Below are positions 47,743 through 57,151 of a stretch of DNA of 64,000 nt, in pieces. The position numbers were made by a program, and so were the translations under genes. Below the pieces are notes generated by a model, which was given only the letters and a program-made list of their open reading frames with translations, made no database searches and was not told the origin of the DNA. The first letter of the stretch is position 1; each line of letters starts with the position of its first letter. The DNA comes from JAOTVV01 sp039591075 (GTDB lineage: Bacteria > Gemmatimonadota > Gemmatimonadetes > Gemmatimonadales > GWC2-71-9): the NCBI GenBank assembly GCA_039591075.1, contig JBDHEI010000005.1:1-64000 (forward strand), written 5' to 3'.

Positions 47743-50085
47743 TCAACCGTCGACCGGAGTCGCGATCGGCGCCGCCAGGCAGTGCTCGGGGATGCCGAAC
47801 GCCGCCACCAGCGCCACGGCATCGGTACGCACTTCCCGGCACAGCTGATTGACCAGAGCACGGATTGCCCGTGACTTGTCGGGTGCCAGGTAGCCGCTCT
47901 CCAGATACCATCCGCGATCGGACTCGATCCGCCAGAGAGCATAGAGCGTCGCGAGCGACCGCAGCGCTTCGCCGAACGTTTCATGCCCGGCTCGGGCGAC
48001 GCCCCCGAGAAGCTGCTCCACTACGATGCGCTCGATGTGTGCGCGGGCCAGAGCCACGAGGTGATCCTGACACAAGCTGAACGCCCCGAACGAATCGTAT
48101 CCCTCTTCGAGCAGCCGCTTTAGCCGTCGGGCCACCGATCCGAGGAGCCGCTCCTCCCGATAGCGAAATGCGCTGTTCAGGAACTCGGGGTCGCGCAAAT
48201 GGTCGGGGTCGGTTTGCCGCGTGACCAGAGGGTTCAGGTCCGCGATCGTGCGCACCGTGCGCCGGGCCAGGTGCCGCAGGATGCCAAAGAAGCGCATCTC
48301 GCCAAACTGGTGGCGGTACTCGGTGAGCAGATCCTTTGCCACGAGCTGCAGCAACACCGTGTTGTCGCCCTCGAAGGTCGCGAACACGTCGGTGTCGGCC
48401 TTGAGGTCGGCAAACCGGTTCTCCGCCAGGTACCCCTGGCCCCCGCAGGCTTCGCGACACACCTGGAGCGTCTCGATCGTCTGCCAAGTACTCAACGCCT
48501 TGATACCGGCCGCGAGGGCCTCGACTTCGCGCACGTCGTCATCGGAACGTGTGAGAAACCGCTCCACGAGGTATCGGGTCGCGAAATGGAAGGCATACGC
48601 CGCGGCGAGCCGCGGCATGAGCCGTCGCTGATGGGTCAGGTAGTCGAGGATCACCATCTCAGCCTGACCGGCAGGGCCAAACTGCTGGCGTCCGTCACCG
48701 TACCGGATCGCGATCGTGAGACCCGACTTGGCTGCGGTCACGGCGGCGGCGGCCACACTGATTCTGCCACCCACGAGCGTGCTCAGCATCGTGAAGAATC
48801 GTCGGGACGGGCTGGCAATGGGGCTCGTGTACTCACCCTCGGGACTCACCGCTGCGAACCGGTCCAGCAGGCTTTCCCGTGGCACGCGGACATGATCGAA
48901 CCAGAGCCGCCCGTTGTCCACGCCGTTCAAGCCGAGTTTGTGCCCACAGTCTGCGATCCGGACGCCGTGAGCCGGAGCCCCGTCCGGCCCGCGTATCGGC
49001 ACGAGAAACGCGTGGACCCCGTGGCGGTCTCCGTCGATATCGAGCTGCGCGAACACGGTGGCGAGCTGCCCGTGTAGTGCCGCGTTGCCGATATAGTCCT
49101 TTCGCGCATCTTCGTGCGGTGTGTGGATCTCGAATTCCCGGGCATGCCGGTCGTACCGAGCAACGGTCTGGAGATCCCGCACATTCGACCCGTGCCCGGT
49201 CTCGGTCATTGCGAAGCACCCCGGGAGGTCGAGAGTGCCGATGGAGCGGAGAAACCGTTCATGATGTGAAGTGGTCCCGAGGCGCAAGACGCTGCCGCCA
49301 AACAGCCCAAACTGTACTCCGAACTTCACGACCAGACTCAGATCGAAACAGGCGAGTGTCTCGAACGCCGCGATGAAGGCCCCCAGATCGTCCTTGCCGC
49401 CGTATTGTCTGGGAAAGGCCAACGCACCGAGCCCGGCATCGGCTAACCGGTGACACCAGTCGAGCACACGCTCGCGGTATGCGGATCGGTCGAGGCCCGG
49501 CTCGTAGCGAAAACCGGGGTCACGCAGGACCGTCCTGACGCGATCGCGCACCTCGCTGTGGTCGCCGTCGAGCAGGGTCCGCAGCTTCTCGACGTCGAAC
49601 CGCGGCTCAACCGTTCTGACCGGCGCGGCCGGCGCTTCGACGGCGAAGATCTCCTGCGACACCTCGGTGGCCACCACACCCAACGCGGCCTCCATCTGCC
49701 GAAGCGCCCGGCGGGCCTCAGGACGGTCCCACTCGCCCAGTTCACGTGCGGAGTGTTTGGCGAGGTCCAGTCCGAGGTCCGATAGTGACCGCTGCTGTGG
49801 TGGGAGCGCATCGGCCAGCCGGCGCATGGTGCGGAGGAGGTGCTGGAGCTGTCCGGCGTTGGGGGGTGCCGATGGGTCGAGCCACTGGCGGACCGCCGCG
49901 CGTGTCCCGTCGTCGAGCCACGCCTGTCCCGCCAGGGCCGACGAAATCGCCCCGAGCTCGTCGTCGCTGAGCGTCCCGTCTGCCCACGCCACGTACACCA
50001 GCGGGAGGATTGGGAGAAGGTGGGGATCACCGAGATCGGGCTTGTCGGCGAGATCCGGCGTCTCGTGTGGTCCGGGTCGAGCCAT
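47743..50085 (-). CDS. Acyl-CoA oxidase/dehydrogenase with TerB-like N-terminal domain
   Basis: A 780-residue flavoenzyme. Residues about 20-140 (ILPLVYVAWADGTLSDDELG and following helices) resemble a TerB-like helical domain. The acyl-CoA oxidase body follows: GCFAMTETGHGSNVRDLQT (flavin/substrate region), HGVHAFLVPIR, KLGLNGVDNGRLWFD, REACGGQGYLAENRF, and TFEGDNTVLLQLVAKDLL with the catalytic-base Glu, then the oxidase-type C-terminal domain. It should introduce the trans-2 double bond into fatty acyl-CoA; oxidase and dehydrogenase activity cannot be told apart by eye. It is a single gene convergent with the kinase cluster (6 bp between stops). ATG 50085 has AGGAAAAGG upstream. Confidence 0.88.
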   Translation of the reverse strand: MARPGPHETPDLADKPDLGDPHLLPILPLVYVAWADGTLSDDELGAISSALAGQAWLDDGTRAAVRQWLDPSAPPNAGQLQHLLRTMRRLADALPPQQRSLSDLGLDLAKHSARELGEWDRPEARRALRQMEAALGVVATEVSQEIFAVEAPAAPVRTVEPRFDVEKLRTLLDGDHSEVRDRVRTVLRDPGFRYEPGLDRSAYRERVLDWCHRLADAGLGALAFPRQYGGKDDLGAFIAAFETLACFDLSLVVKFGVQFGLFGGSVLRLGTTSHHERFLRSIGTLDLPGCFAMTETGHGSNVRDLQTVARYDRHAREFEIHTPHEDARKDYIGNAALHGQLATVFAQLDIDGDRHGVHAFLVPIRGPDGAPAHGVRIADCGHKLGLNGVDNGRLWFDHVRVPRESLLDRFAAVSPEGEYTSPIASPSRRFFTMLSTLVGGRISVAAAAVTAAKSGLTIAIRYGDGRQQFGPAGQAEMVILDYLTHQRRLMPRLAAAYAFHFATRYLVERFLTRSDDDVREVEALAAGIKALSTWQTIETLQVCREACGGQGYLAENRFADLKADTDVFATFEGDNTVLLQLVAKDLLTEYRHQFGEMRFFGILRHLARRTVRTIADLNPLVTRQTDPDHLRDPEFLNSAFRYREERLLGSVARRLKRLLEEGYDSFGAFSLCQDHLVALARAHIERIVVEQLLGGVARAGHETFGEALRSLATLYALWRIESDRGWYLESGYLAPDKSRAIRALVNQLCREVRTDAVALVAAFGIPEHCLAAPIATPVDG

Positions 50086-50203
50086 GGCGTGCCTTTTCCT
50101 CTGCGCGAGCGTCGCACACGCGGAGATCCGGTCTCCGCCGTGTAGCCTGAAGGTATCCTCTTGCGTATTGTAGTAAGCCACCCTACGGGGGAAAACGTTC
50201 CAC

Positions 50204-52435
50204 ATGCTTCACCTGCTCGCCGACCTCAAGAAAGGGCTGACGCGCACCTATACGGTGGAGCGCGAGCTTGGCCGTGGTGGCATGGCGAGCGTGTTCCTCG
50301 CGACCGACCTCCGGCACAGCCGTCAGGTAGCGATCAAGGTGATCCGGCCGGAGATCGCCCTGTCTGTCGGCGTGGGGCGGTTTCTCCGGGAGATCGGGAT
50401 CGCCGCGCGGCTCAACCACCCGCACATTATCCCGGTGTACGACTCGGGAGAGGCCGCCGGGCTGATGTACTTCGTCATGCCCTACGTCCCGGGGGAGTCG
50501 GTACACACGCGACTCGTTCGGGCCGGCCGCCTCGAGATCGAAGAGGCCGTGCAAATTGCCCATGAAGTGGCCGGAGCGCTGGCGCACGCCCACTCGCAGC
50601 ATGTTGTGCATCGCGACATCAAGCCGCCGAACATCCTGCTCGCGGACGGGCACGCGATCGTAGTGGATTTCGGGATCGCCAGGGCGATCGGGGAGGTGAG
50701 TCGGGAATCCATCACCGCCCCCGGTATCGCCGTCGGTACCCCGACGTACATGAGCCCCGAACAGGCGAGCGGCGAGCGGCACCTCGACGGGCGCAGTGAC
50801 ATCTACTCGCTCGGCTGCGTGCTCTACGAGATGCTCGTGGGTGAACCTCCATACAACGGTGCCACGCCGCACGCCATCATCACACAGTGTTTCTCCAAGC
50901 CGATTCCGTCGGCGCGCCAGGCAAGGAGCGAGATCGCAGACTACCTCGATCGAGCGCTCACCCGAGCCCTGGGCAGGTTGCCGGAGGATCGGTTTCAGAC
51001 TGCGGTCGAGTTCGCCGAGGCACTCGTCACCCCGCAGCCGATCCATGTGGTCACCCCGCAACTAAAGTCGATCGCGGTGCTGCCGTTCCTCAATATCGGG
51101 TCCGACGTGGAAGACGCCTTCTTCAGTGACGGCATCACGGAGGAGATCATCACCGCGCTGTCGCGGCTACGGGGAATCCGTGTGGCCGCGCGCACCTCCT
51201 CGTTCGGCTATCGCGGGACCGAGCTGCCGATCACACAGGTCGGCAGAGAGCTCGACGTGGCGACGGTGCTGGAGGGAAGTGTGCTCCGGATCGGTGACCG
51301 CCTCCGGGTCACGGCGCAGCTCACCGGCGTGGAACACGGACGCCTTCTGTGGTCGGAGCAGTTTGACCGCGAGATGCGAGACGTGTTCGCGATCCAAGAC
51401 GAGATCGCTGAGGCGATCGTGACGACACTCCGCGGTCGGTTCGCGACGCCGCACGAGCAGTTCGTTCGACGCTACACGGAGAACGTCGAGGCATACGAGC
51501 TGTATCTCAAGGGGCGGTACGCGGGCAAGACACGACGCCGGTCCGGGCTGCTGAAGGGCATCCGCTACTTCGAGCGCGCGATCGCCGCCGATCCCGACTA
51601 TGCGATCGCGCACGCCGGTGTGGCGGACTCGTACAGTCTCCTTGCGTGGTACCGCTACGTCGCGCCACGTGAGGCCTTCCCCAAGGCGACCGTCGCAGCG
51701 ATGCGTGCTCTGGAGCTGGATGATCTGCTTCCGGAGGCGCACACGTCGCGTGGAGCGGTACGGTTCTACTACGACCGGGACTGGAACGGCGCCGATCGTT
51801 CTCTGCACCGGGCGCTCGAGTTGGACCCATCACACGCCCCGGCGCTTCACACTTCTGGGGAGTTGTTGGCTTCGCGGGGACGGCTCGACGCCGCGTTGGT
51901 GCAGGCCAACCGGGCTCAAAAGGCGGAGCCGCTCGCCCTCAATGTCAACGCGGGTGTCGGCTGGATTCACTACTTCGCCCAGGAATGGGACGCCGCAATC
52001 GATCAGTTCCAGCGCACCATCGAGCTGGATCCCGATTACGTCTTCGTGCACTGGTTCCTGGGCCAGGCCTATTTGGCGTCGGGCGATGTCGAGGCGGCGA
52101 TCGCGACGCTGCGCCGCGGCGTCGCGTCGAGCGACGGGCATCCCGCGATGAAGGCCTACCTGGGTCACGCGTATGCGCGTGCCGGAGCCGAAGAAGAGGC
52201 GCGGGCGTTGTTGCAGGATCTGACTCGCCGGGCCGCAGACATCTACGTGGCGGCCGACTACTTCGCGGTGATCCACCTCGGGCTGGGGCAGCACCAAGCG
52301 GCCCTCATGTGGCTTGAGCACGCGTGTCGTGAGCGGGCACTGCATCTCGTGTTCCTCGGCGTGGATCCGTTGTTCGATCCGATACGGTCCGAGCCACGAT
52401 TCCGCGGGGTACTCCAGAGCGTCGGTCTTCAGTGA
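50204..52435 (+). CDS. Ser/Thr protein kinase with TolB-like domain and TPRs (second copy)
   Basis: A 743-residue soluble protein with the same plan as the kinase at 10259. The kinase domain (about 16-285) has ELGRGGMASVF, Lys45, HRD at 136-138, DFG at 155-157 and GTPTYMSPEQ. The TolB/FlgO-like part (about 290-430) contains SIAVLPFLNIGSDVEDAFFS, EEIITALSRLRGIRVAARTS and VLEGSVLRIGDRLRVTAQL. TPR-like repeats reach the C-terminus. It is divergent from the acyl-CoA oxidase gene across 118 bp. The alcohol dehydrogenase gene starts 7 bp after its stop, so the two may share a message. Substrates are unknown. Confidence 0.9.
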   Translation: MLHLLADLKKGLTRTYTVERELGRGGMASVFLATDLRHSRQVAIKVIRPEIALSVGVGRFLREIGIAARLNHPHIIPVYDSGEAAGLMYFVMPYVPGESVHTRLVRAGRLEIEEAVQIAHEVAGALAHAHSQHVVHRDIKPPNILLADGHAIVVDFGIARAIGEVSRESITAPGIAVGTPTYMSPEQASGERHLDGRSDIYSLGCVLYEMLVGEPPYNGATPHAIITQCFSKPIPSARQARSEIADYLDRALTRALGRLPEDRFQTAVEFAEALVTPQPIHVVTPQLKSIAVLPFLNIGSDVEDAFFSDGITEEIITALSRLRGIRVAARTSSFGYRGTELPITQVGRELDVATVLEGSVLRIGDRLRVTAQLTGVEHGRLLWSEQFDREMRDVFAIQDEIAEAIVTTLRGRFATPHEQFVRRYTENVEAYELYLKGRYAGKTRRRSGLLKGIRYFERAIAADPDYAIAHAGVADSYSLLAWYRYVAPREAFPKATVAAMRALELDDLLPEAHTSRGAVRFYYDRDWNGADRSLHRALELDPSHAPALHTSGELLASRGRLDAALVQANRAQKAEPLALNVNAGVGWIHYFAQEWDAAIDQFQRTIELDPDYVFVHWFLGQAYLASGDVEAAIATLRRGVASSDGHPAMKAYLGHAYARAGAEEEARALLQDLTRRAADIYVAADYFAVIHLGLGQHQAALMWLEHACRERALHLVFLGVDPLFDPIRSEPRFRGVLQSVGLQ

Positions 52436-52442
52436 GGTTGAC

Positions 52443-53537
52443 ATGACCATTCGGGCGGCGGTGATGACGGCTCCACGGACACCGATTGTTGTGCGGGAGC
52501 TCGACGATCCCGTACTGGAGCAGGGGAGCCTGCTCCTCGAAACGATTGCCAGTGAGGTCTGCGGCACCGACGTGCACCTGCATCACGGTCGCTTGGAGGG
52601 TGTGCCCTATCCGATCGTTCCCGGTCACGTGAGCGTGGGCCGCGTCGTCGACGCTCGGGGAATCGATGCCGACGCGCTCGGAGAACCGTTGCACGTGGGT
52701 GACGTCGTCACCTTCTACGACGTCCACGAGGTGTGCAATGCCTGCTACCACTGCACGGTGGCGCAGCAACCCAATCGCTGTCCCAGTCGTCGCGTGTACG
52801 GCATCACCTACTCCGCCAACGAGGGACCGTTGGGCGGATGGGCGGAGCGGATCCACCTCAAGCCCGGCGTGCGGGTTCTGCGCATTCCGGAGACCCTCGA
52901 CGCGGACGACGTGATCGGCGGCGGCTGCGGGCTGTTCACCGGATTCGCGGCGGTGGAGCGCTCGGATCTCACGATGGGCGACGTCGCGGTCGTGCAGGGG
53001 GCGGGGCCTGTCGGGCTCGCGGCGGCCGCGTTTGCGTCGCTACGCGGTGCGGTGAGTGTGATTGTGATCGGTGCGCCCCAGTCCCGGCTGGATCTGGCGT
53101 TACGGCTGGGCGCCAATGAGGTGCTGCCCCTGGAGGTGCCGATCCGCGAGCGGGCGGACGCCGTGCGGGCTGCGACTGGCGGACGCGGGGCAGATGTGAT
53201 CGTCGAAGCGAGCGGCAACCCCGATGCCATTCGTGAAGGACTCGACCTCTTACGTGACGGGGGCACCTACGTGGTCGGAGGACACTATACCGATACGGGC
53301 TCCGTCGAACTGAACCCCCACCTCCACATCAACCGGCGCCACGCCAACATTCTCGGGCAGTGGGGGACCGATTTTCGGCACATCGTGCGGGCGCTCGCGC
53401 TCCTTGCCAAGCACCGGGACCGGCTTCCATTCCGGGACGTGATTGGGGCTCGGTACGGACTCGATCACGCGGATCGTGCACTGGCCGACGTCGCTGCCCT
53501 CCGCGTGACCAAGGCGGTCATCGACCCCACACTCTGA
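52443..53537 (+). CDS. Zinc-dependent medium-chain alcohol dehydrogenase
   Basis: A 364-residue MDR-family oxidoreductase. EVCGTDVHLHHGRL supplies the catalytic-zinc Cys, PIVPGHVSVGRV replaces the common GHE with GHV, and VCNACYHCTVAQQPNRC provides the four Cys of a structural zinc. GDVAVVQGAGPVGLAAAAFA is the Rossmann loop and ADVIVEASGNPDAIREGLDL the conserved follow-on helix. It should oxidise an alcohol or polyol, or reduce an aldehyde, with NAD(P). The missing Glu of GHE may change zinc coordination. ATG 52443 has GAGG upstream; the gene follows the kinase gene by 7 bp. Substrate unknown. Confidence 0.88.
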   Translation: MTIRAAVMTAPRTPIVVRELDDPVLEQGSLLLETIASEVCGTDVHLHHGRLEGVPYPIVPGHVSVGRVVDARGIDADALGEPLHVGDVVTFYDVHEVCNACYHCTVAQQPNRCPSRRVYGITYSANEGPLGGWAERIHLKPGVRVLRIPETLDADDVIGGGCGLFTGFAAVERSDLTMGDVAVVQGAGPVGLAAAAFASLRGAVSVIVIGAPQSRLDLALRLGANEVLPLEVPIRERADAVRAATGGRGADVIVEASGNPDAIREGLDLLRDGGTYVVGGHYTDTGSVELNPHLHINRRHANILGQWGTDFRHIVRALALLAKHRDRLPFRDVIGARYGLDHADRALADVAALRVTKAVIDPTL

Positions 53538-53560
53538 CGGGAGGCCCCGGGTTCGGCTTG

Positions 53561-53577
53561 CGGGCTGTGCGAGCCCG
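53561..53577. terminator. Small hairpin between convergent genes
   Basis: CGGGCT (53561-53566) pairs with AGCCCG (53572-53577) around 5 nt, right between the ends of the alcohol dehydrogenase (plus) and pdxH (minus) genes. Short, so only a weak terminator candidate. Confidence 0.45.
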
Positions 53578-54231
53578 TTACGGGTAGAGCCGGGTCACCC
53601 GCCAGCGGTCGCCATCCCGATCGTACTGCAAGCGGTCGTGCATCCGGTTCAGACGACCCTGCCAGAACTCGATGCGCTCCGGTCGCAGTCGGTAACCGCC
53701 CCAGAACGAAGGAAGCGGAACCTCGTCTCCCGGATACCGGCGATCGACGTCTGCGACGCGCTGCTCCAACTCGGCACGGTTTGAGAGCGGTGCAGTCTGC
53801 TTCGACGCCCAGGCCGAGATCCTGCTCCCTCGCGGTCGCGTGCGGAAATAGGCTGCCGACTCCGACTCCGACACCCGTTCGATGCGACCCTCCACGCGCA
53901 CTTGGCGTTCGAGGATCGCCCAGTGGAGGACGAGTGCCCCGCGGGGATTCGCGCCGAGGTCGGCACCCTTGCGACTGTCGTAATTCGTGTAGAAGACGAA
54001 GCCGCGCTCGTCGACGCCTTTGAGCAGCATCATCCGCGCCGAGGGGGCGCCGTCGGGAGTCGCCGTCGCGACGGTCATGGCTTCCGGCAGGAAGATGCCG
54101 GCCCGCTTGGCATCGTCGAACCAGCGAACGAAAAGCCGAATCGGATCGTCAGATGCCGTGAGCTTGGGGATACCCTTGCTGACGCCACGGCCAAGGGTGA
54201 AGAGGGCGCGCAGGGTGGATCGGAACGACAC
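53578..54231 (-). CDS. pdxH: Pyridoxamine 5'-phosphate oxidase
   Basis: A 217-residue FMN enzyme that oxidises pyridoxine or pyridoxamine 5'-phosphate to PLP. The flavin-binding split barrel shows AMTVATATPDGAPSARMMLL, GFVFYTNYDSRKGADLGANP and ALVLHWAILERQVRVEGRIE; the signature lies at the C-terminus, FWQGRLNRMHDRLQYDRDGD, ending WRVTRLYP. All the usual phosphate and FMN contacts appear present. It follows the small thiamine-binding-type gene by 8 bp on the same strand, so both may form one vitamin-related unit. Confidence 0.92.
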   Translation of the reverse strand: MSFRSTLRALFTLGRGVSKGIPKLTASDDPIRLFVRWFDDAKRAGIFLPEAMTVATATPDGAPSARMMLLKGVDERGFVFYTNYDSRKGADLGANPRGALVLHWAILERQVRVEGRIERVSESESAAYFRTRPRGSRISAWASKQTAPLSNRAELEQRVADVDRRYPGDEVPLPSFWGGYRLRPERIEFWQGRLNRMHDRLQYDRDGDRWRVTRLYP

Positions 54232-54239
54232 GGCAGTCC

Positions 54240-54518
54240 CTAGAACAGCTTGCCGGCGAGCGACGGCTGCTTGTCGGTGCGGGTCCCGATTTTCACGTGG
54301 GTAGAGAGCCGAACGATACCATCGGCATGCAGGGTCTCGTGCACGGTCTCGATGGCATCGAGGATCGCGCGGAGATCTCCCTCGATATTCGTCCCGTTGG
54401 CATGCAGCTCGACGTGGAGACCGGATGCCTCGAGCAACGCATGCGCCCGCTTCACCTGGCTTCGAACCGAGACCCCGACACCGATCGGAATCACCTGGAT
54501 TTCTGCAAGAGCCTTCAT
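54240..54518 (-). CDS. MTH1187-type thiamine-binding family protein
   Basis: A 92-residue protein of the MTH1187/YqgV-like (DUF77) family with a ferredoxin-like fold. Visible features are the start MKALAEIQVIPIGVGVSVRS, HANGTNIEGDLRAILDAIET and a C-terminal HVKIGTRTDKQPSLAGK. Some members bind thiamine or related molecules, but the physiological role is not established. It is 8 bp upstream of pdxH on the same strand. The 112 bp before it show no clear promoter or riboswitch. Confidence 0.8.
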   Translation of the reverse strand: MKALAEIQVIPIGVGVSVRSQVKRAHALLEASGLHVELHANGTNIEGDLRAILDAIETVHETLHADGIVRLSTHVKIGTRTDKQPSLAGKLF

Positions 54519-54630
54519 TGCGGCCTCTCGTCTGATCGTTGATGGTCGCTCGACGGCGCGCAGCGTCGGTCCGACGCGACCGTTCGGATCTTACGACCGA
54601 GAAACGTCAGCCGCTACGGGCAGCAGGCAG

Positions 54631-55617
54631 TCAGGGTTGGCGGAGCCGGTTCAGCCGTTCTTTGGCGTTGGCGTTGTCCGGATTCAGTTCCAAGGATTTC
54701 TCGTAGCTCTCGATCGCCCGTCCCCGATCGCCGGCGGTGGCGTAGGCCTCGCCCAAGCTGTCGAACGCGTTGGCGGAATTCGGGAAGATCTCCGCGTTCA
54801 GGAGGAACGCCTCGGTGGCAGACGCAACGTCTCCGCCGCGCAGCAGCCGGTACCCGATCTGGTTGAGCAGGTTCTCGACAAATACGCGGCGGGGAAATCG
54901 CGTGACAAGCTCCGCATGGGTCGTGCGGAGCCCCGCCGCGCCGCCATCCACTATGGCGCGCTCGAGCGCCAGATTCGCATAGCTGAGCTGGGTGAAGAAC
55001 GAGTTCGGATACTGCTCCAGGTTGAACGCCAGCACGCGAAGCGCGTCCGTGGACTGATCAGCCGACTCCAACTCCCCGGCGACACCCACCAACATCCGGT
55101 CACTGAAATCGTAGGCAAACCCGCCGAAGTGGCGATCGTGTAGGGTGCGATACTGCTGCATCATGCCGTCGAAGCCCTCGTCAGCGTAAACCTTGAGCAA
55201 GATGTCCTCGACCATGCGTGGGCGGGACACCCCCCGATGGCACGTCAGGCACGTGACCGCCACCGGCGGGTCGCCGCGATCGGGTAGCCCGGCCAGGAAT
55301 CGGTTGTTCACCTCGTGGACCATCCGGATCATCTCCCGTGCCTTCTGCTTGGTGGCCTTCTCGTCCGACACGAAGTCGAATTGCGACAGGGGCAGGCCCT
55401 CTTCCCCGACGTGACAGAACTGGCAGCGGACGCCGAGGCCGCGCGCGAACGTGCGCATGACCCCGATCAGTTCGCTCGGCGTGATCTCTGCTGGGAGCAC
55501 TTCGAGGTTCTGCAGGGAGTCCGGGGGGAACTGCCCCGAGCCGGCACGGGGGACCAGCAGCCCAAGCACGAGTGCCGGGACGGCGGCGCGGGTGGCGATG
55601 CGGAGTCTCGAGGTCAT
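54631..55617 (-). CDS. Reaction-centre-type cytochrome c with TPRs
   Basis: A 328-residue exported protein: signal peptide (AAVPALVLGLLVPRAGSGQ), a cytochrome domain of the photosynthetic reaction-centre cytochrome c subunit type (EITPSELIGVMRTFARGLGV, CQFCH at 65-69, CLTCH at 123-127), a linker and TPRs near the C-terminus (ANAFDSLGEAYATAGDRGRA, AIESYEKSLELNPDN). This family is common in non-photosynthetic Acidobacteriota and Gemmatimonadota. Two CxxCH sites imply two hemes; no photosynthesis genes are in the window. It may pass electrons within a periplasmic complex assembled by the TPRs. ATG 55617 matches the signal peptide start; an open frame extends further upstream. Confidence 0.82.
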   Translation of the reverse strand: MTSRLRIATRAAVPALVLGLLVPRAGSGQFPPDSLQNLEVLPAEITPSELIGVMRTFARGLGVRCQFCHVGEEGLPLSQFDFVSDEKATKQKAREMIRMVHEVNNRFLAGLPDRGDPPVAVTCLTCHRGVSRPRMVEDILLKVYADEGFDGMMQQYRTLHDRHFGGFAYDFSDRMLVGVAGELESADQSTDALRVLAFNLEQYPNSFFTQLSYANLALERAIVDGGAAGLRTTHAELVTRFPRRVFVENLLNQIGYRLLRGGDVASATEAFLLNAEIFPNSANAFDSLGEAYATAGDRGRAIESYEKSLELNPDNANAKERLNRLRQP

Positions 55618-55727
55618 ACCGTGGCTCCCGGTGGCAGTGGGGAGGGTGGAGCGTTTGCTCCACAGAAACACCTCCGCTACGTCAGGGTTCCCGAACCGTC
55701 CTCGATGCCAATGCGGTGTCGCTCTCT

Positions 55728-56945
55728 CTACACCCAGTCGCGCACCACGCTCCGATCGCCGATACGGATCTTGTCGGGGGCGCCGGGATCGAGCACCCAT
55801 TTCATGCGCGCGACGCCCTCGGTGATGTCCTGGAGCGATCCGCAGGTCGAGATCCGCAGGTGACCGTCCATGCCAAACTCCACACCCGGGACCGTCACCA
55901 CCAGAGCCTTCTCGAGCAACTGCTTGGCGAGTTTGGTCGAATCTCTCTCGTAATGGCGGAAATCGGCGAAGCAGTAGAACGTGCCGTCCGGCCTGGTGGC
56001 CGTCACGCCGCTGAACGAGTCGAACTCTGCCATCAGCGCATTTCGATTGCTTTCGAGGGTGCGCCGCAGGTCCTCCACACTGCTCTGCTCGCCATTAATG
56101 GCGGCCACAGCGGCGTGCTGACCGATGGCGGACGGGCAGGAGGTTTGATGGCCCTGGATGTTGGTCATGACTTGGATGAGGCGCTTGCTGGCCACGGCCC
56201 ACCCGATCCGAAATCCGGTCATCGCGTACTGCTTTGAGACGCCGTTGATGACGATCAGCTTTGATGTCTCCAACGGTTCCCTGGCGTACGTGTAGCAACT
56301 GATCGGCGTGCGACCGTCGAAGACGAGTCGATGGTAGATGTCGTCCATGATCAGGTAGAGCCCGCGCTTCTCGCAGCGGTCGACGAGTTCCGCGACGAAC
56401 TCCTCGGCGTACATCGCTCCGGTTGGATTGTTGGGGCTGTTGATCATGACGGCCTTGGTGCGGGACGTCACCTTGCGCTCGACGTCTGCAATGCGTGGAT
56501 GGAACGACCCATCCTCCGCCATGACCGGCACGGGCACCGCGCCGCAGAGCTTGACCATCTCGGGGTAGCTCACCCAATACGGAACCGGAAAGATGACCTC
56601 GTCTTTCGGGTCGAGGATCGCCTGCAGGGCCACCATGATGGACTGCTTCGCCCCGTTGGAGGCGATCACGTTGACCGGGTCCACCGTCGTGCCGTAGAAC
56701 TCCTCGGTGTACCGGATGATCGCCTGCTTGAGGGCTGGGGTGCCGCCAGCCGGCGTGTAGCGCACTTCGCCCGTCTCGAGCATGGTGGCGGCGGCCGCCA
56801 ACGCGTCGGCTGGCGCCTTGGACTTCGGCTCGCCGCCGCCCAGGTGGACGACCGGCTCGCCCTTGGCGCGTAGGGCGGCCGCGGTCTGGTTGAGCGCCAG
56901 CGTCGCGGACTGGCTGATGGACGATCCGATCCGGCTGATGGTCAT
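55728..56945 (-). CDS. Class I aminotransferase (aspartate/aromatic type)
   Basis: A 405-residue fold-type I PLP aminotransferase. Key elements are VRYTPAGGTPALKQAI, ASNGAKQSIMVALQAI (cofactor phosphate loop), INSPNNPTGAMYAEEF with the Asn and Pro that hold the pyridine ring, LIMDDIYHRLVFDG (Asp201, Tyr204) and GVSKQYAMTGFRIGWA with Schiff-base Lys238. This subgroup usually transfers the amino group of aspartate or related amino acids. Donor and acceptor cannot be fixed further. ATG 56945 has AAAGGA upstream. The 206 bp to the Crp-family gene hold the divergent promoters. Confidence 0.9.
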   Translation of the reverse strand: MTISRIGSSISQSATLALNQTAAALRAKGEPVVHLGGGEPKSKAPADALAAAATMLETGEVRYTPAGGTPALKQAIIRYTEEFYGTTVDPVNVIASNGAKQSIMVALQAILDPKDEVIFPVPYWVSYPEMVKLCGAVPVPVMAEDGSFHPRIADVERKVTSRTKAVMINSPNNPTGAMYAEEFVAELVDRCEKRGLYLIMDDIYHRLVFDGRTPISCYTYAREPLETSKLIVINGVSKQYAMTGFRIGWAVASKRLIQVMTNIQGHQTSCPSAIGQHAAVAAINGEQSSVEDLRRTLESNRNALMAEFDSFSGVTATRPDGTFYCFADFRHYERDSTKLAKQLLEKALVVTVPGVEFGMDGHLRISTCGSLQDITEGVARMKWVLDPGAPDKIRIGDRSVVRDWV

Positions 56946-57151
56946 GGGAAATCCTTTGAGCTGAGCCGCTCTTGCCACTGGGCCCCCGGTCCGCCGCCCC
57001 ACGGGGGGGCAGCCCCGGGGGAAGCCGACCAATACGTGCCGCGGGAGAGTCGGAATCTATCCCTCTGGCCCTGGGCCTCTCAAGGCGAATCGCAGCGGCC
57101 AACGCTTGACGTCGCCGGTTCAGGCACTACCGTAGACGCGTAGACCATACG

